NCBI GenBank assembly: GCA_016711295.1
Contig: JADJTE010000020.1
Location: 1-42,807 of the forward strand
Origin: Sphingobacteriales bacterium
Lineage (GTDB): Bacteria > Bacteroidota > Bacteroidia > Chitinophagales > UBA2359
Direction of reading: 5' to 3'
Length of the DNA stretch: 42,807 nt
The position numbers and the translations under genes are program-made. Within the stretch, counting starts at the first letter, position 1; each line of letters begins with the position of its first letter. Of this stretch, positions 1-8,458 are shown in pieces. The notes beneath the pieces are model-generated. The model was not told the origin of the DNA. It searched no databases and worked only from the letters and a program-made list of their open reading frames with translations.

Positions 1-209
1 TGAGCACTACAACTCGACACCCTATACACTGCACCTGCTACGGTGTTCAGTATGGTAGAACGCTCTCCTGCATAGATACAAGTCGAAATAGTCCCACTCT
101 GCCCTACTGTCCAACCTGCAACATTTATGGAGGCATAGTCTGTTGCTGCACAGCCACATTGGGCTTGTAGCTGCTCAATAGAGATATACATCGCTATTAT
201 TATAGGCAA
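1..209 (-). CDS. Partial secreted protein, N-terminal end (runs off the window)
   Basis: An open minus-strand frame reaches the left edge of the window. Its residues read ...AMYISIEQLQAQCGCAATDY..., then a WTVGQ segment and a VYRVSSC segment. In secreted Bacteroidota proteins, small Cys-containing repeats of this kind follow a signal peptide. Upstream of the only in-frame ATG (position 191) the frame encodes a hydrophobic CLPIIIAMYIS stretch ending near AQA, which looks like a signal peptide. The true start is therefore probably further upstream, either the TTG at 209 or an ATG lost to an indel near 211-218. The function cannot be told from ~65 residues; a surface adhesin or enzyme exported by Sec is the best guess. 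Confidence 0.45.
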   Translation of the reverse strand, partial: MPIIIAMYISIEQLQAQCGCAATDYASINVAGWTVGQSGTISTCIYAGERSTILNTVAGAVYRVSSCSA

Positions 210-240
210 ACATTTAGTAGACTGATGTTCTCCATGATTG

Positions 241-970
241 TTAGACTCTGGTGCAACAAAGGGATGATTTTCTCTTGCTTAATTTTTTGTGGTTTTTAGC
301 AATTTGTAGTTCAGTATCATATCCGATAAAGTCGTTTTCAAGTTTTTGGGTTTCTTCTTCAATCTGCGCATCGGTGGGTTGGCTACCGTTAGCGGCAAGT
401 ACCTCATAGCGAATTAGTTTATATTTTTTTTGCGCCTCGAATGGCGGCAAAACAATAGAGGCAACTTTGGGAGGAGCTATTGCTTGTTCATTGTTTGGTA
501 TGCCCGAAGCATCATTGGGATTGCCGCCCATTTTTGGTATTCTTAGGGATAATTTTTTATCCACTCGTTTTGCCTTTGATATGAGCGGCTTCGTCGGCAG
601 CGATATTGCCCGTAGCCACTATGCGGGGGTAGTGGTCGGGTAATGGGTGTGCTGGCTCGGTGTTTGTTGGGGCAGGGCTGTTGGCGGCACTGTTTTCAGG
701 AGCAGGAGGCAGTGCAGGGCTTGTTTTTTCTTGTTCGGCGGGCTTTGTTATTACCTCCTCTATCCCCACCAACCGCGCATAGGCTTTGGGGTTAGCTTCG
801 ACCCAATCTTTTTTGGCGGCATCATATCGGGCATTATCTGCTTTGGTATCGCCCGTATTTACGAATTTCGGAAAATCGGTGGGTAGGGCAGGAGTGGTGG
901 TCGTGTTTTGGGCAAACACGGGCAAGGCGGCGCACAAAAGCGCACTAAACAAGCAAATGATACGGTGCAT
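241..970 (-). CDS. Secreted protein with two short repeats (frameshifted here)
   Basis: The start at 970 gives a clear signal peptide (MHRIICLFSALLCAALPVFA, cleavage before QN). The mature part contains a motif of the form DFPKFVxTGDxxAD...WVEANPKAY, a Pro/Ala/Glu-rich linker, and a second copy beginning HYPRIVATGNIAADEA. The second copy breaks near 577-582. Reading one frame over restores QNEWIKNYP, and a further shift near 545 restores EYQKMGGNPNDASG and the rest, down to the stop at 241-243. The reconstructed protein is ~243 residues with two -1 indels plus an in-frame TAA where Lys is expected. The repeats resemble short motifs in uncharacterised exported Bacteroidota proteins. No catalytic motif is visible and the function is unknown. 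Confidence 0.6.
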
Positions 971-1228
971 AATGGTAGGAAATGGGCAAGTTTAGGTGCG
1001 CAAAGCTACAATTGTTTTTCTTAATATTTTATAGGGCAAAAAAAAATGACATCCTAATAGATTTTGTGCAAAAACATAACATAAAATTTAATTGCCATGT
1101 TAATGCCTTAGAGCCTTTGCCCCATAAGCATTACAACACATAAGACCCTACTAAAAATATTGATAGGAACAGCAAAAGTGACACTTAATAAATGTTAATT
1201 TTACGAAAAAATGACAATTTTGGGGAAC

Positions 1229-3302
1229 TTAGTGAGAAATTTCTATCCCCAATTCGTTGGCGATGCTACGGCGTTGGTCTTGCAATTGCTTTTGTTCGGT
1301 CAGCAACAGCCGCCAATCGGCTTGCTCTGCCGTATTGTTATTGTGTTGTAGCAATGTGCCTATTTCTTCCAAACGCTCATTGATGAGCAAAAGCTGGTAG
1401 TGCAGTAGCATTTGTTTTATTTCATTTTTGTAGCGGAAGTTGGCATCTGCCAATACAATGCCATGCTTCTTTTCCCAATTTGCGCTTAGTTCGTGCGGCA
1501 GGGCTGTTATTTGGGCGCATAGCTGTGCTATATCATCGTCGGGGTGTTGGACAAAATGGGACATGGGCAATACTATGCCGTTTTCTAAACCTTGCCGATA
1601 AACATCGATAATTTTGACGCATAATGCGTTGCGCAGCGGGGGCATGCTTTGGAGTTGGAACACCAAATAAGCGGCAGCGGGAATACCCTCGAACATATCG
1701 CGTTGTCCGTGTTCGAGCAGCCAAGCCACCATTTTTTTTTCGAGCTTGTCTATTCGTTTTGCGTTGCTCAACGATAGTTTATCTGCCGCACCCAAGTCGA
1801 GGGGGCTTGGTGGCAGTGGCGGCACGTCGGTATTGTGCGGGGTCCAATCCGTATAGTTTGCCTCGTCTTCTGCTTCTATTGGCATCAGCCCATATTCGTC
1901 GGGTAGTGGGGTAGGGGGCTTGTCGGTGCCTTGTTGTTTGGGAGGCGGTTTGGGTGTTGGGTTATTGCTGTTGTTGTCAATTTGTTTTTTTTGTTGCAAC
2001 TGCGTCAATTTCAATTGATTGATTTCGGCGATAATCAGTTGTTCTGCTACGTCAAACAAGCGGCTGCACTCGCGCACGTATAAGGCGCGTTTGATATTGT
2101 CGGTCACTTTGGCAATGGTGCGAATGACATCGCGCAGCAGGGCAGCTTTTTTGATGGGGTCGTGCTGCACTGCTTTCCATTGCAAATCGGTTTTGAACAA
2201 GACAAAATCTTTGGCATTTTGGGCTACGTATTGCAGCATTGCCTCGCTACCTACCTCGTATATATACGAGTCGGGGTCGTGCCCGATAGGTAGCAATACT
2301 ATTCGCACGTTCAACCCCTCTTCGATGATGCGTTCTATACCGCGCAAGGCAGCATTGATACCCGCTGCGTCGCTGTCGTACAATATGACGATATTTTCGG
2401 AATAGCGCTTGATGAGTTTTATTTGCTCTTGCGTCAGAGCAGTGCCCGACGAGGCTACTACGTGTTCGATGCCTGCTTGCACGAGCGAAATAACATCTAA
2501 ATATCCCTCTACCAACCAACATTCGTCGTGCCGCCTGATGGCAGTACGTGCTAAATGCAAGCCATACAGCACTTGGCTTTTGTGGTAAATAGGCGTTTCG
2601 GGCGAATTGACGTATTTGGGTTTTTTTGTCGCTTAGTAGTGTTCGCCCTGCAAATGCCACTACTTTGCCCGATGTATTATGTATCGGAAACATCACGCGG
2701 GCGCGAAAAAAATCGGTGTCGCGCTCAAATCGGTCGCCTATCAAACCTACTTCTTTCAACAAAGTAGCTTGATAGCCCTTTTGTCGGGCTTCGGCCAGCA
2801 GGGCGTTATTGCGTTCTATGCTATATCCCAAGCCGAACTTGCGGATAGTGGCTTCGTTCAGGTGGCGTTCTTTAAAATAAGACAAGCCAACCGACTGCCC
2901 TTCGTCTGTCTCGAACAGGTTGCGCTGAAAATGTTCGGCGGCAAAGCGGTTGATGAGGTATAAACTATCGTGCCATTGTTGTTCGGCAAGTTGTTCGCCA
3001 TCGGGTGCGGGTGCTTCGGCTACTTCTATGCCATATTTTTGGGCAATATAGCGCAAGGCTTCGGGATAGCTCAGTTTTTCATGCTCCATCACAAACTTGA
3101 CCGAATTGCCCGCCGCGCCGCAACCGAAGCATTTATAAATGCCCTTAGCAGGCGATACATAAAACGAGGGTGTGCGCTCGCCGTGAAAGGGGCAATTGGC
3201 GATATAATTAGCCCCTCGGCGTTTGAGGGTCAAAAAATCGCCGATAACCTCTTCTACTCGTGCTGTTTCGATGATTTGTTGCACGGTGGCGGGCGGAATC
3301 AT
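1229..3302 (-). CDS. dnaG: DNA primase DnaG (one frameshift)
   Basis: DnaG synthesises RNA primers at the replication fork. The N-terminal CHC2 zinc finger is visible at residues ~38-64 (CPFHGERTPSFY...YKCFGC). It is followed by the catalytic core with FAGRTL, the NSPET segment and the TOPRIM motifs (WLVEGYLDVIS, then LYDSDAAG and a GHDPDSYI segment), and by a helical C-terminal region that would bind DnaB. The frame breaks at a run of seven T on the plus strand (2621-2627). Six would give DKKPKYVNSPET, the normal family sequence, so a +1 homopolymer error is likely. The corrected length is ~690 residues, normal for the Bacteroidota protein. A Gln/Pro-rich linker follows the TOPRIM part. A low-confidence -7 box lies at 3399-3406. 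Confidence 0.95.
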
Positions 3303-3398
3303 AACAGTAAGGATTTAGTGGTCTATCGATTTCGTTTTTTAGGCGAAGTTTTTACAATTTTACTTCTAAAAATGCTTGGCTTAGGAGGTTTTTTTCAT

Positions 3399-3406
3399 CA
3401 AACCTA
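3399..3406 (-). promoter_or_regulatory. Possible -7 box for dnaG
   Basis: The minus strand reads TAGGTTTG, matching the Bacteroidota TAnnTTTG -7 consensus, about 97 nt before the dnaG start. No convincing TTG -33 element is seen at the expected distance, so the call rests on one element. Confidence 0.3.
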
Positions 3407-3493
3407 TTTTGCAAAATCGGGAATTTGTGGTTTATAGACGCTTCGATAGGTAAAAGAAATTGCCACGAATGGCACGACTTTTTTATTGCCTCC

Positions 3494-4699
3494 TCACACT
3501 CTTTCTATAATTGTAGCCACACCCATACCGCCGCCTACGCATAGCGTAATGAGACCTGTTTGCAGATTGCGCCGTTCTAATTCGTCCAATACCGTACCTA
3601 CGAGCATTGCACCCGTAGCTCCCAAGGGGTGCCCCATCGCGATAGCACCGCCATTGACGTTTAGTTGCTCAGGCGATAGGTTCATTTCGCGCTGAAATTT
3701 GAGTACGGCGGCGGCGAAGGCTTCGTTCGTTTCCCATAGGTCTATGTCTGATGCTTGCATACCTGCTTTGCGTAGGGCGAGGCGGGCGGCGGGTGCTGGT
3801 CCTTCGAGCATAATGGTTGGTTCGCTACCCGTAGCGGCGGCGGCTACAATGCGGGCGCGAGGTTTGATGCCCAAACGCTCGCCCATAGCACGGTTGGCTA
3901 CCAATACGAGCGCGGCACCATCGACAATGCCCGACGAATTGCCCGGCGTATGCTGGTGGTCGATGCGGGCGACTGCGGGGTAACGCTGCATGGCTACTGC
4001 ATCGAAGCCCATCTCGCCCATAGCGGCAAAGGAAGGATTAAGAGCGGCTAAGGCTTCGAGGCTCGCATCGGTGCGTATCAATTCGTCGTGTGATAATACG
4101 GGTAAACCATTTTGGTCGCGGACTGTTACTAAGGAAGTAGCAAACCGCCCTTCGGTTTGCGCTTGTGCTGCACGGCGGTGTGATAGCAAGGCATAATTGT
4201 CCAAATCGAGGCGCGAAAAGCCCTCGCGGGTGGCGATGAGGTCGGCACTAATGCCCTGTGGTATAAAACCCAAGCGTCTATTGACTTCGGGGTCGCTAAT
4301 CCAAGCCCCGCCGTCGCTACCCATCGGAATGCGCGACATGGATTCTACGCCTCCTGCTACGACCAATTCGTCCCAACCCGACCTTATTTTCATAGCTGCC
4401 AAATTGACTGCTTCTAAGCCCGAAGCACAAAACCGATTGAGCTGTACGCCTGCTACGCTTGTATCCCAACCCGCATACAAGACGGCAGTTTTGGCAATGT
4501 CCATACCTTGCTCGCCTACAGGCGTTACGCAGCCCAATACCACATCATCGACCAGAGCCGTATCGAGGTGGTGTTTGTGTTGTAAGGCATGAAACAAAGT
4601 TTGGAGCAAATCAATGGGCTTTATTTCGTAGAGCGAACCGTTTTTTTTGCCCCGTCCGCGCGGAGTACGCAAAGCGTCGTAGATATAGGCTTCTGTCAT
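3494..4699 (-). CDS. Acetyl-CoA C-acyltransferase (thiolase)
   Basis: Thiolases cleave 3-ketoacyl-CoA with CoA in beta-oxidation, or condense two acetyl-CoA. All family signatures are intact: the nucleophilic Cys in NRFCASGLEAV (residue 91), GGVESMSRIPMG, the NGGAIAMGHPLGATGA segment with the catalytic His (near 357), and the C-terminal CVGGGMG with the second Cys (near 387). The protein is 401 residues, standard length. An upstream in-frame methionine at 4771 was rejected. The ATG at 4699 begins MTEAYIYDALRTPRG, the canonical thiolase start, and a -7 box lies 28 nt before it. FadA-type degradation fits with etfB/etfA elsewhere in the window, but the acyl chain preference cannot be told from the sequence. 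Confidence 0.93.
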   Translation of the reverse strand: MTEAYIYDALRTPRGRGKKNGSLYEIKPIDLLQTLFHALQHKHHLDTALVDDVVLGCVTPVGEQGMDIAKTAVLYAGWDTSVAGVQLNRFCASGLEAVNLAAMKIRSGWDELVVAGGVESMSRIPMGSDGGAWISDPEVNRRLGFIPQGISADLIATREGFSRLDLDNYALLSHRRAAQAQTEGRFATSLVTVRDQNGLPVLSHDELIRTDASLEALAALNPSFAAMGEMGFDAVAMQRYPAVARIDHQHTPGNSSGIVDGAALVLVANRAMGERLGIKPRARIVAAAATGSEPTIMLEGPAPAARLALRKAGMQASDIDLWETNEAFAAAVLKFQREMNLSPEQLNVNGGAIAMGHPLGATGAMLVGTVLDELERRNLQTGLITLCVGGGMGVATIIERV

Positions 4700-4726
4700 G
4701 CGGCAATATAGGTGTTGATTTAGGCA

Positions 4727-4734
4727 CAAAAGTA
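4727..4734 (-). promoter_or_regulatory. -7 box for the thiolase gene
   Basis: The minus strand reads TACTTTTG, a full match to TAnnTTTG, giving a leader of about 20 nt before the ATG at 4699. It supports that start over the upstream one at 4771. No clear -33 TTG lies at 19-21 nt. Confidence 0.5.
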
Positions 4735-4848
4735 CGCCAAAAAAGCCGTATCTTTGCGCCTGCAAACACAAAAACAGCCCGAAATTTAATTTTATGCCCT
4801 AAGCACTAAGCCTTCAAGATGAATAAATAGCCGCCAAATTAAACGGTT

Positions 4849-4876
4849 ATAGCCGATAATTTAAATCGTGAACTAT
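4849..4876. repeat. Degenerate copy of a 28-bp palindromic repeat
   Basis: This shares ATTTAAATCGTG and the outer ATAGC...TAT bases with the better copy at 10335-10362. The left arm is degenerate here, so the palindrome is imperfect. Confidence 0.45.
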
Positions 4877-5041
4877 GATAATGCCCAATTAGCCTCGAAT
4901 TTGTTTGATGATATTTATTTTAAAAATTAAAATATGATAATATTTAAAATTAACAAAATAAATATAATGCGAAAAATCATTTTTGCTTATGTATTTAATA
5001 ATTAAAAAATGTATAAATCATTGATTGTTAATTGTTTATTT

Positions 5042-5073
5042 ATTGAAAATGAATACATATTGTATTAATTTTG
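5042..5073 (+). promoter_or_regulatory. Bacteroidota-type promoter for the ribBA operon
   Basis: An ATTG -33 element (5042-5045) is followed after 20 nt by TAATTTTG (5066-5073), matching the Bacteroidota TTTG / TAnnTTTG arrangement. It lies ~65 nt before the ribBA ATG. Confidence 0.55.
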
Positions 5074-5137
5074 TTTTTTGCACCCAAGTCACAGCACTAA
5101 AAATTTCATTTATAAATACAAAATATTATAACATAAT

Positions 5138-6339
5138 ATGTTGAATACTATCGAGGAGGCAATTGCCGATATTCGCGCGGGCAAATTGGTCATTGTTGTC
5201 GATGACGAAGACCGCGAAAATGAAGGCGATTTTATTACGGCAGCACGCAATATTACGCCCGAACTCATCAATTTTATGGCTACGCACGGACGCGGCTTGA
5301 TATGTGCGCCCATAGTCGGAAGACCGCTGCGACGAGTTGGGGCTTGAATTGATGGTAAATTCCAATACCGCCTCACACGAAACGCCTTTTACCGTATCGG
5401 TCGATTTGATAGGGCATGGTTGCACCACGGGCATATCGGCACATGACCGCGCCAAAACCATTCGCGCCTTGATAGACCCCCATACGCGCCCCGAAGAATT
5501 GGGCAAACCCGGACATATATTTCCCCTTCGTGCCAAACGCGGAGGAGTATTGCGCCGTGCAGGGCATACCGAAGCAACTATTGATTTGGCGCGTTTAGCG
5601 GGTTTTGAACCCGCAGGCACCTTGGTCGAAATTATGAATGAGGACGGCACAATGGCACGCCTACCCGACTTGCTGAAAGTAGCAGAACGCTTCGACTTGA
5701 AAATAGTCAGTATCAAAGACCTGATAGCTTATCGATTGGTGAAAGAACGCCTTATCAAACGCGAAGTGAATGTCAAACTGCCCACCAAATACGGCGATTT
5801 TGACCTCATTGCGTTTAGCGAGCTAAGCAACGATTTTGTGCATCTTGCCCTCATCAAAGGGGCGTGGCAAAAGACGAACCCGTATTAGTGCGCGTACATT
5901 CGTCCTGTTTGACGGGCGACGTATTGGGGTCTTTGCGCTGCGACTGCGGCGACCAACCGCATTTAGCCCCTCGAACAGATTAGCCAAGAGGGTAAGGGGT
6001 ATCGTCTTGTATATGAACCAAGAAGGGCGCGGCATAGGTCTGCTGAACAAGTTACGCGCTTATAAATTGCAAGAAGAAGGCTTGGATACCGTAGAAGCAA
6101 ACCACTCGCTCGGCTTCAAACCCGACCAACGCGACTATGGCATAGGAGCGCAAATACTGCGCGACCTCAACATCAGCAAAATCCGTCTGATGACCAACAA
6201 TCCCCGAAAACGCATAGGATTAGTGGGCTATGGCTTGGAAATTGTAGACAATGTGCCGCTACAAACGTGCCCTAACCCACACAACGAAAAATACTTGCAA
6301 ACCAAACGCGACAAATTGGGGCATACGATAGAGTTATAG
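5138..6339 (+). CDS. ribBA: RibBA: DHBP synthase / GTP cyclohydrolase II (four frameshifts)
   Basis: This is a bifunctional riboflavin enzyme. The RibB half makes 3,4-dihydroxy-2-butanone 4-phosphate from ribulose 5-phosphate (DDEDRENEGDF, HGRGLICAP, RCDELGLELM, HTEATIDLARLAG). The RibA half opens GTP with a zinc site in SLRCDCGDQ and the motif MNQEGRGIGL. The reading frame is broken four times. A GG at 5318-5319 should be G. One base is missing near 5862. CCCC at 5967-5970 should be CCC. GGGG near 5996-5999 should be GGG. The corrected product is 399 residues, the usual RibBA length, and every motif is recovered, so the gene is almost certainly intact in the organism. It heads an apparent operon with mnmD (14-nt gap) and idi. 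Confidence 0.93.
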
Positions 6340-6353
6340 ATAGCCCGATCATT

Positions 6354-7023
6354 ATGACCCAACTCATCGTTACTGCCGATGGCTCGCATACCTTGTTCGC
6401 GCCCCAATTCGACGAGCATTACCACTCTGTGCATGGGGCTATCGCCGAATCGGAGCATGTATTCCTAAACGCGGGCTTTGCCCATTTGCCCAAGCATTTG
6501 CCCCTTGTACGCATCTTAGAAATGGGTTTCGGTACGGGTTTAAACGCATTTTTGACCTGCTTGGCAGCCAAGAACCAAAGGCGAACCGTTTGTTATACCG
6601 CCATAGAAGCCTACCCAATTGCTACGGAGCAAGCCTTGCGCCTCAATTATGCCGAACAATTGGGTTTGCCCGACCAACAACCGCTATTTGAAGCCTTGCA
6701 CCGCGCCGCGCCTAACCAGCAAGTATCTATACAGCCCCATTTTTGCTTGCACCAACAAATAGGCGACCTATTGACCACCCCGCTACCCGAAGCGCATTAT
6801 CACCTCCTGTACTACGATGCTTTTGCGCCCACGTCGCAGCCCGAACTATGGACGAGTGCCGTATTTGAACAACTATACCACGCTTTATTGCCACAAGGTA
6901 TTTTGGTGACATATTGCGCCAAAGGCAGCGTCAAGCGTGCGCTGAAAGAGGCGGGTTTGTCTTTAGAAACCTTGCCTTGGACTGCCCTGCAAGCGCGAGA
7001 TGACCAGAGCTACCAAACCATAA
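6354..7023 (+). CDS. mnmD: MnmD-like tRNA (mnm5s2U34) methyltransferase (one frameshift)
   Basis: This is the stand-alone methyltransferase-domain relative of MnmC, which finishes 5-methylaminomethyl-2-thiouridine at the tRNA wobble position. The N-terminus has the DUF752-type signature (TADGSHTLF, EHYHSVHGAI, ESEHVF). A SAM-binding motif follows (ILEMGFGTGLNAF), then YYDAFAPTSQPELW and VTYCAKGSVKRALKEAG. The last part shifts frame near 6975-6978. Dropping one T restores GLPCKREMTRATKP and a stop at 7021-7023; this C-terminus is the family hallmark. The uncorrected frame runs to 7040 and would overlap idi. The corrected length is 222 residues. There is no oxidase domain, as is usual for the stand-alone form. 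Its place between ribBA and idi looks like simple co-transcription. Confidence 0.85.
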
Positions 7024-7036
7024 AAGCCCACCGACC

Positions 7037-7602
7037 ATGACCAACGCCACCGACCACGTAGTGCTGACCGATACACAAGGCAAGATACTCGGCATCGAAG
7101 AAAAATGGCAGCCCACCAAAAGGGATTGCTCCATTTGGCATTCCAGTATTTTATTTTTAACGAAAAAGGCGAAATGTTATTGCAGCAGCGTGCTATGACT
7201 AAATACCATTTTGGCGGTATTTGGAGCAATACTTGCTGTAGTCACCCGCGCTTGGGCGAAACGCTTGAAGCGGCTGCACATCGCCGCCTACAAGAAGAAT
7301 TGGGATTTGACACAACCCTAAAACAAGCATTTCCTTTCATATATCGCGCCGAAGACCCTGTTACGGGCTTGATAGAACACGAATTAGATACCGTCTTTTG
7401 GGCTTTTATGAGTTGCCTGTCATCAATTTTAATGTAGCCGAAATAAATGCCATACGCTTTATCAGTTTGCCCGATTTGTATATCGAACTAAGCATAGAAC
7501 CTGGAAAAATTTTCACTTTGGTTCAAAATTGCCCTGCACGAATTAGAAGAGCGACAACTGCTGGCTGCACCTGCCCTTAAAAAGTGGTTGAATATGCCCT
7601 AA
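7037..7602 (+). CDS. idi: Isopentenyl-diphosphate delta-isomerase, type I (three frameshifts)
   Basis: Idi interconverts IPP and DMAPP for isoprenoid synthesis. The start at 7037 gives VVLTDTQGKILGIEEK, then MAAHQKGLLHLAF, the SNTCCSHPR active-site segment with its catalytic Cys, and a NUDIX-like EAAAHRRLQEELG helix. IEHELDTVFWGFYE follows, and the C-terminus ends in SLWFKIALHELEE...KWLNMP. The three indels are a missing A at about 7099-7103, a missing G near 7399-7402 (WGFYE), and an extra A near 7506-7510. The corrected length is 188 residues, as expected for the type I enzyme, and key residues are retained. It starts 13 nt after the corrected mnmD stop, so it is probably part of the ribBA operon. 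Confidence 0.9.
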
Positions 7603-7621
7603 ATAGTTGGCATTATGTTTG
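7588..7621 (+). promoter_or_regulatory. Probable promoter for the DUF1036-like gene
   Basis: TATGTTTG (7614-7621) matches the TAnnTTTG -7 box. A TTG at 7588-7590 is 23 nt upstream, slightly long for a -33 element. The leader would be about 30 nt. It overlaps the 3' end of idi. Confidence 0.4.
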
Positions 7622-7656
7622 TGGTGTTAACAATATCACCATTAAAATAATTGGGC

Positions 7657-8232
7657 ATGACTAGAATATTTTTTTTCTGTATAGCCATACTGATAGCTAT
7701 TAATACGAATGTCTATGCACAAGTGTATTGCCGCAACGAAACCGCCAAGCCTGTTTGGTTGGCATTGGTCTATAATTTTGTGCCGCCTAATATACAGATG
7801 GTTTCTTCGGGTGATACTTGGATTAGCGAGGGGTGGTATTATATAGCTCCCAGCGAAACCATACAACTAAGCTCGCATATTGGCTACGACCGCAATATCG
7901 GCACCAAAACCAACTTCTTTTACTATGCCGAGCAAGAAGGCGGCAGAATGTGGTTTGGGGCACGCCAATATCTCATCGATAATAGTGCGCCGAAAACCCC
8001 TGACCAATTGTCGTTTCGGATAGAAAAAGCGCAAGGTAAGCACTACTATAATGAGGTAGCTCAGTTGCAATTAATGCCATTTAAGGGGGCAACCAATACC
8101 CGCGAGTCGCATTATACCATTGTGTTGCGCCAAGACGACAAGAACGAAGGGTTTATCAAACACGATAAGGCATGGGAAGAAGAATTTAACAATGGCAGAG
8201 TGCCGATTATTCCCTTTGCAGAAGACCAATAA
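7657..8232 (+). CDS. Secreted DUF1036-like protein
   Basis: The product is 191 residues. The ATG at 7657 was chosen over the in-frame TTG at 7651. The N-terminus is a signal peptide (MTRIFFFCIAILIAINTNVYA, cut before QV). The mature part starts VYCRNETAKPVWLAL and continues SEGWYYIAPSE, the pattern of DUF1036 proteins, which are exported small beta-proteins of unknown role in which a Cys-Asn segment precedes PVW and an EGWW-type motif. The C-terminus is charged and has no sorting domain. It sits after idi with its own -7 box and is followed by a strong terminator. The family assignment is from motif memory; no biochemical role is known. Confidence 0.65.
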   Translation: MTRIFFFCIAILIAINTNVYAQVYCRNETAKPVWLALVYNFVPPNIQMVSSGDTWISEGWYYIAPSETIQLSSHIGYDRNIGTKTNFFYYAEQEGGRMWFGARQYLIDNSAPKTPDQLSFRIEKAQGKHYYNEVAQLQLMPFKGATNTRESHYTIVLRQDDKNEGFIKHDKAWEEEFNNGRVPIIPFAEDQ

Positions 8233-8260
8233 TACAAATTTTTACCAAACTTTTGAAATA

Positions 8261-8313
8261 AAAACGTAGCCGTGCTTACTTTCTGCTTAGAAGTAGGCGC
8301 GGCTACGTTTTTT
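8261..8313 (+). terminator. Rho-independent terminator after the DUF1036-like gene
   Basis: A 12-bp stem (AAAACGTAGCCG at 8261-8272 with CGGCTACGTTTT at 8300-8311) is followed by a T run. It lies 28 nt after the stop codon. Confidence 0.8.
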
Positions 8314-8333
8314 CTGTTATTTTTTGCCAAACA

Positions 8334-8446
8334 GTAACTATTTAGCCTTGTAGGGGGAGCTAATCGAATATGCAGCGATGTCAGGCATTATTAGATAAGT
8401 ATTGCTCATTACCCCATACCCAAAACCCTATACCCTAAATAGTTAC
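8334..8446 (+). mobile_element. MITE-like element, copy 1
   Basis: This 113-bp element begins GTAACTATTTAG and ends CTAAATAGTTAC, a perfect 12-bp terminal inverted repeat. It is flanked by a perfect 8-bp direct repeat, GCCAAACA (8326-8333 and 8447-8454). The interior aligns with copies 2 and 3 (CATTATTAGAT, CATTACCCCATACCC). It has no coding capacity, and its right direct repeat ends 4 nt before the recJ stop codon. Confidence 0.8.
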
Positions 8447-8458
8447 GCCAAACAGTTA

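Larger units (their letters stand above)
4735..5137. other. AT-rich intergenic region between divergent genes
   Basis: About 400 bp separate the divergent thiolase and ribBA genes. The second half is very AT-rich. Apart from a degenerate 28-bp palindromic repeat (4849-4876) and the ribBA promoter, I see no ORF, no structured RNA and no FMN riboswitch-like conserved segment. Confidence 0.5.

Noticed and set aside
4735..5137. FMN riboswitch ahead of ribBA
   Set aside because: The leader is AT-rich and short after the promoter, and no conserved RFN-type segments are seen.
7605..7612. GTTGGC near 7607 as another recombination core
   Set aside because: Only the short GTTGGC string matches; there is no hairpin partner arm or shared flank, so it is a chance occurrence.
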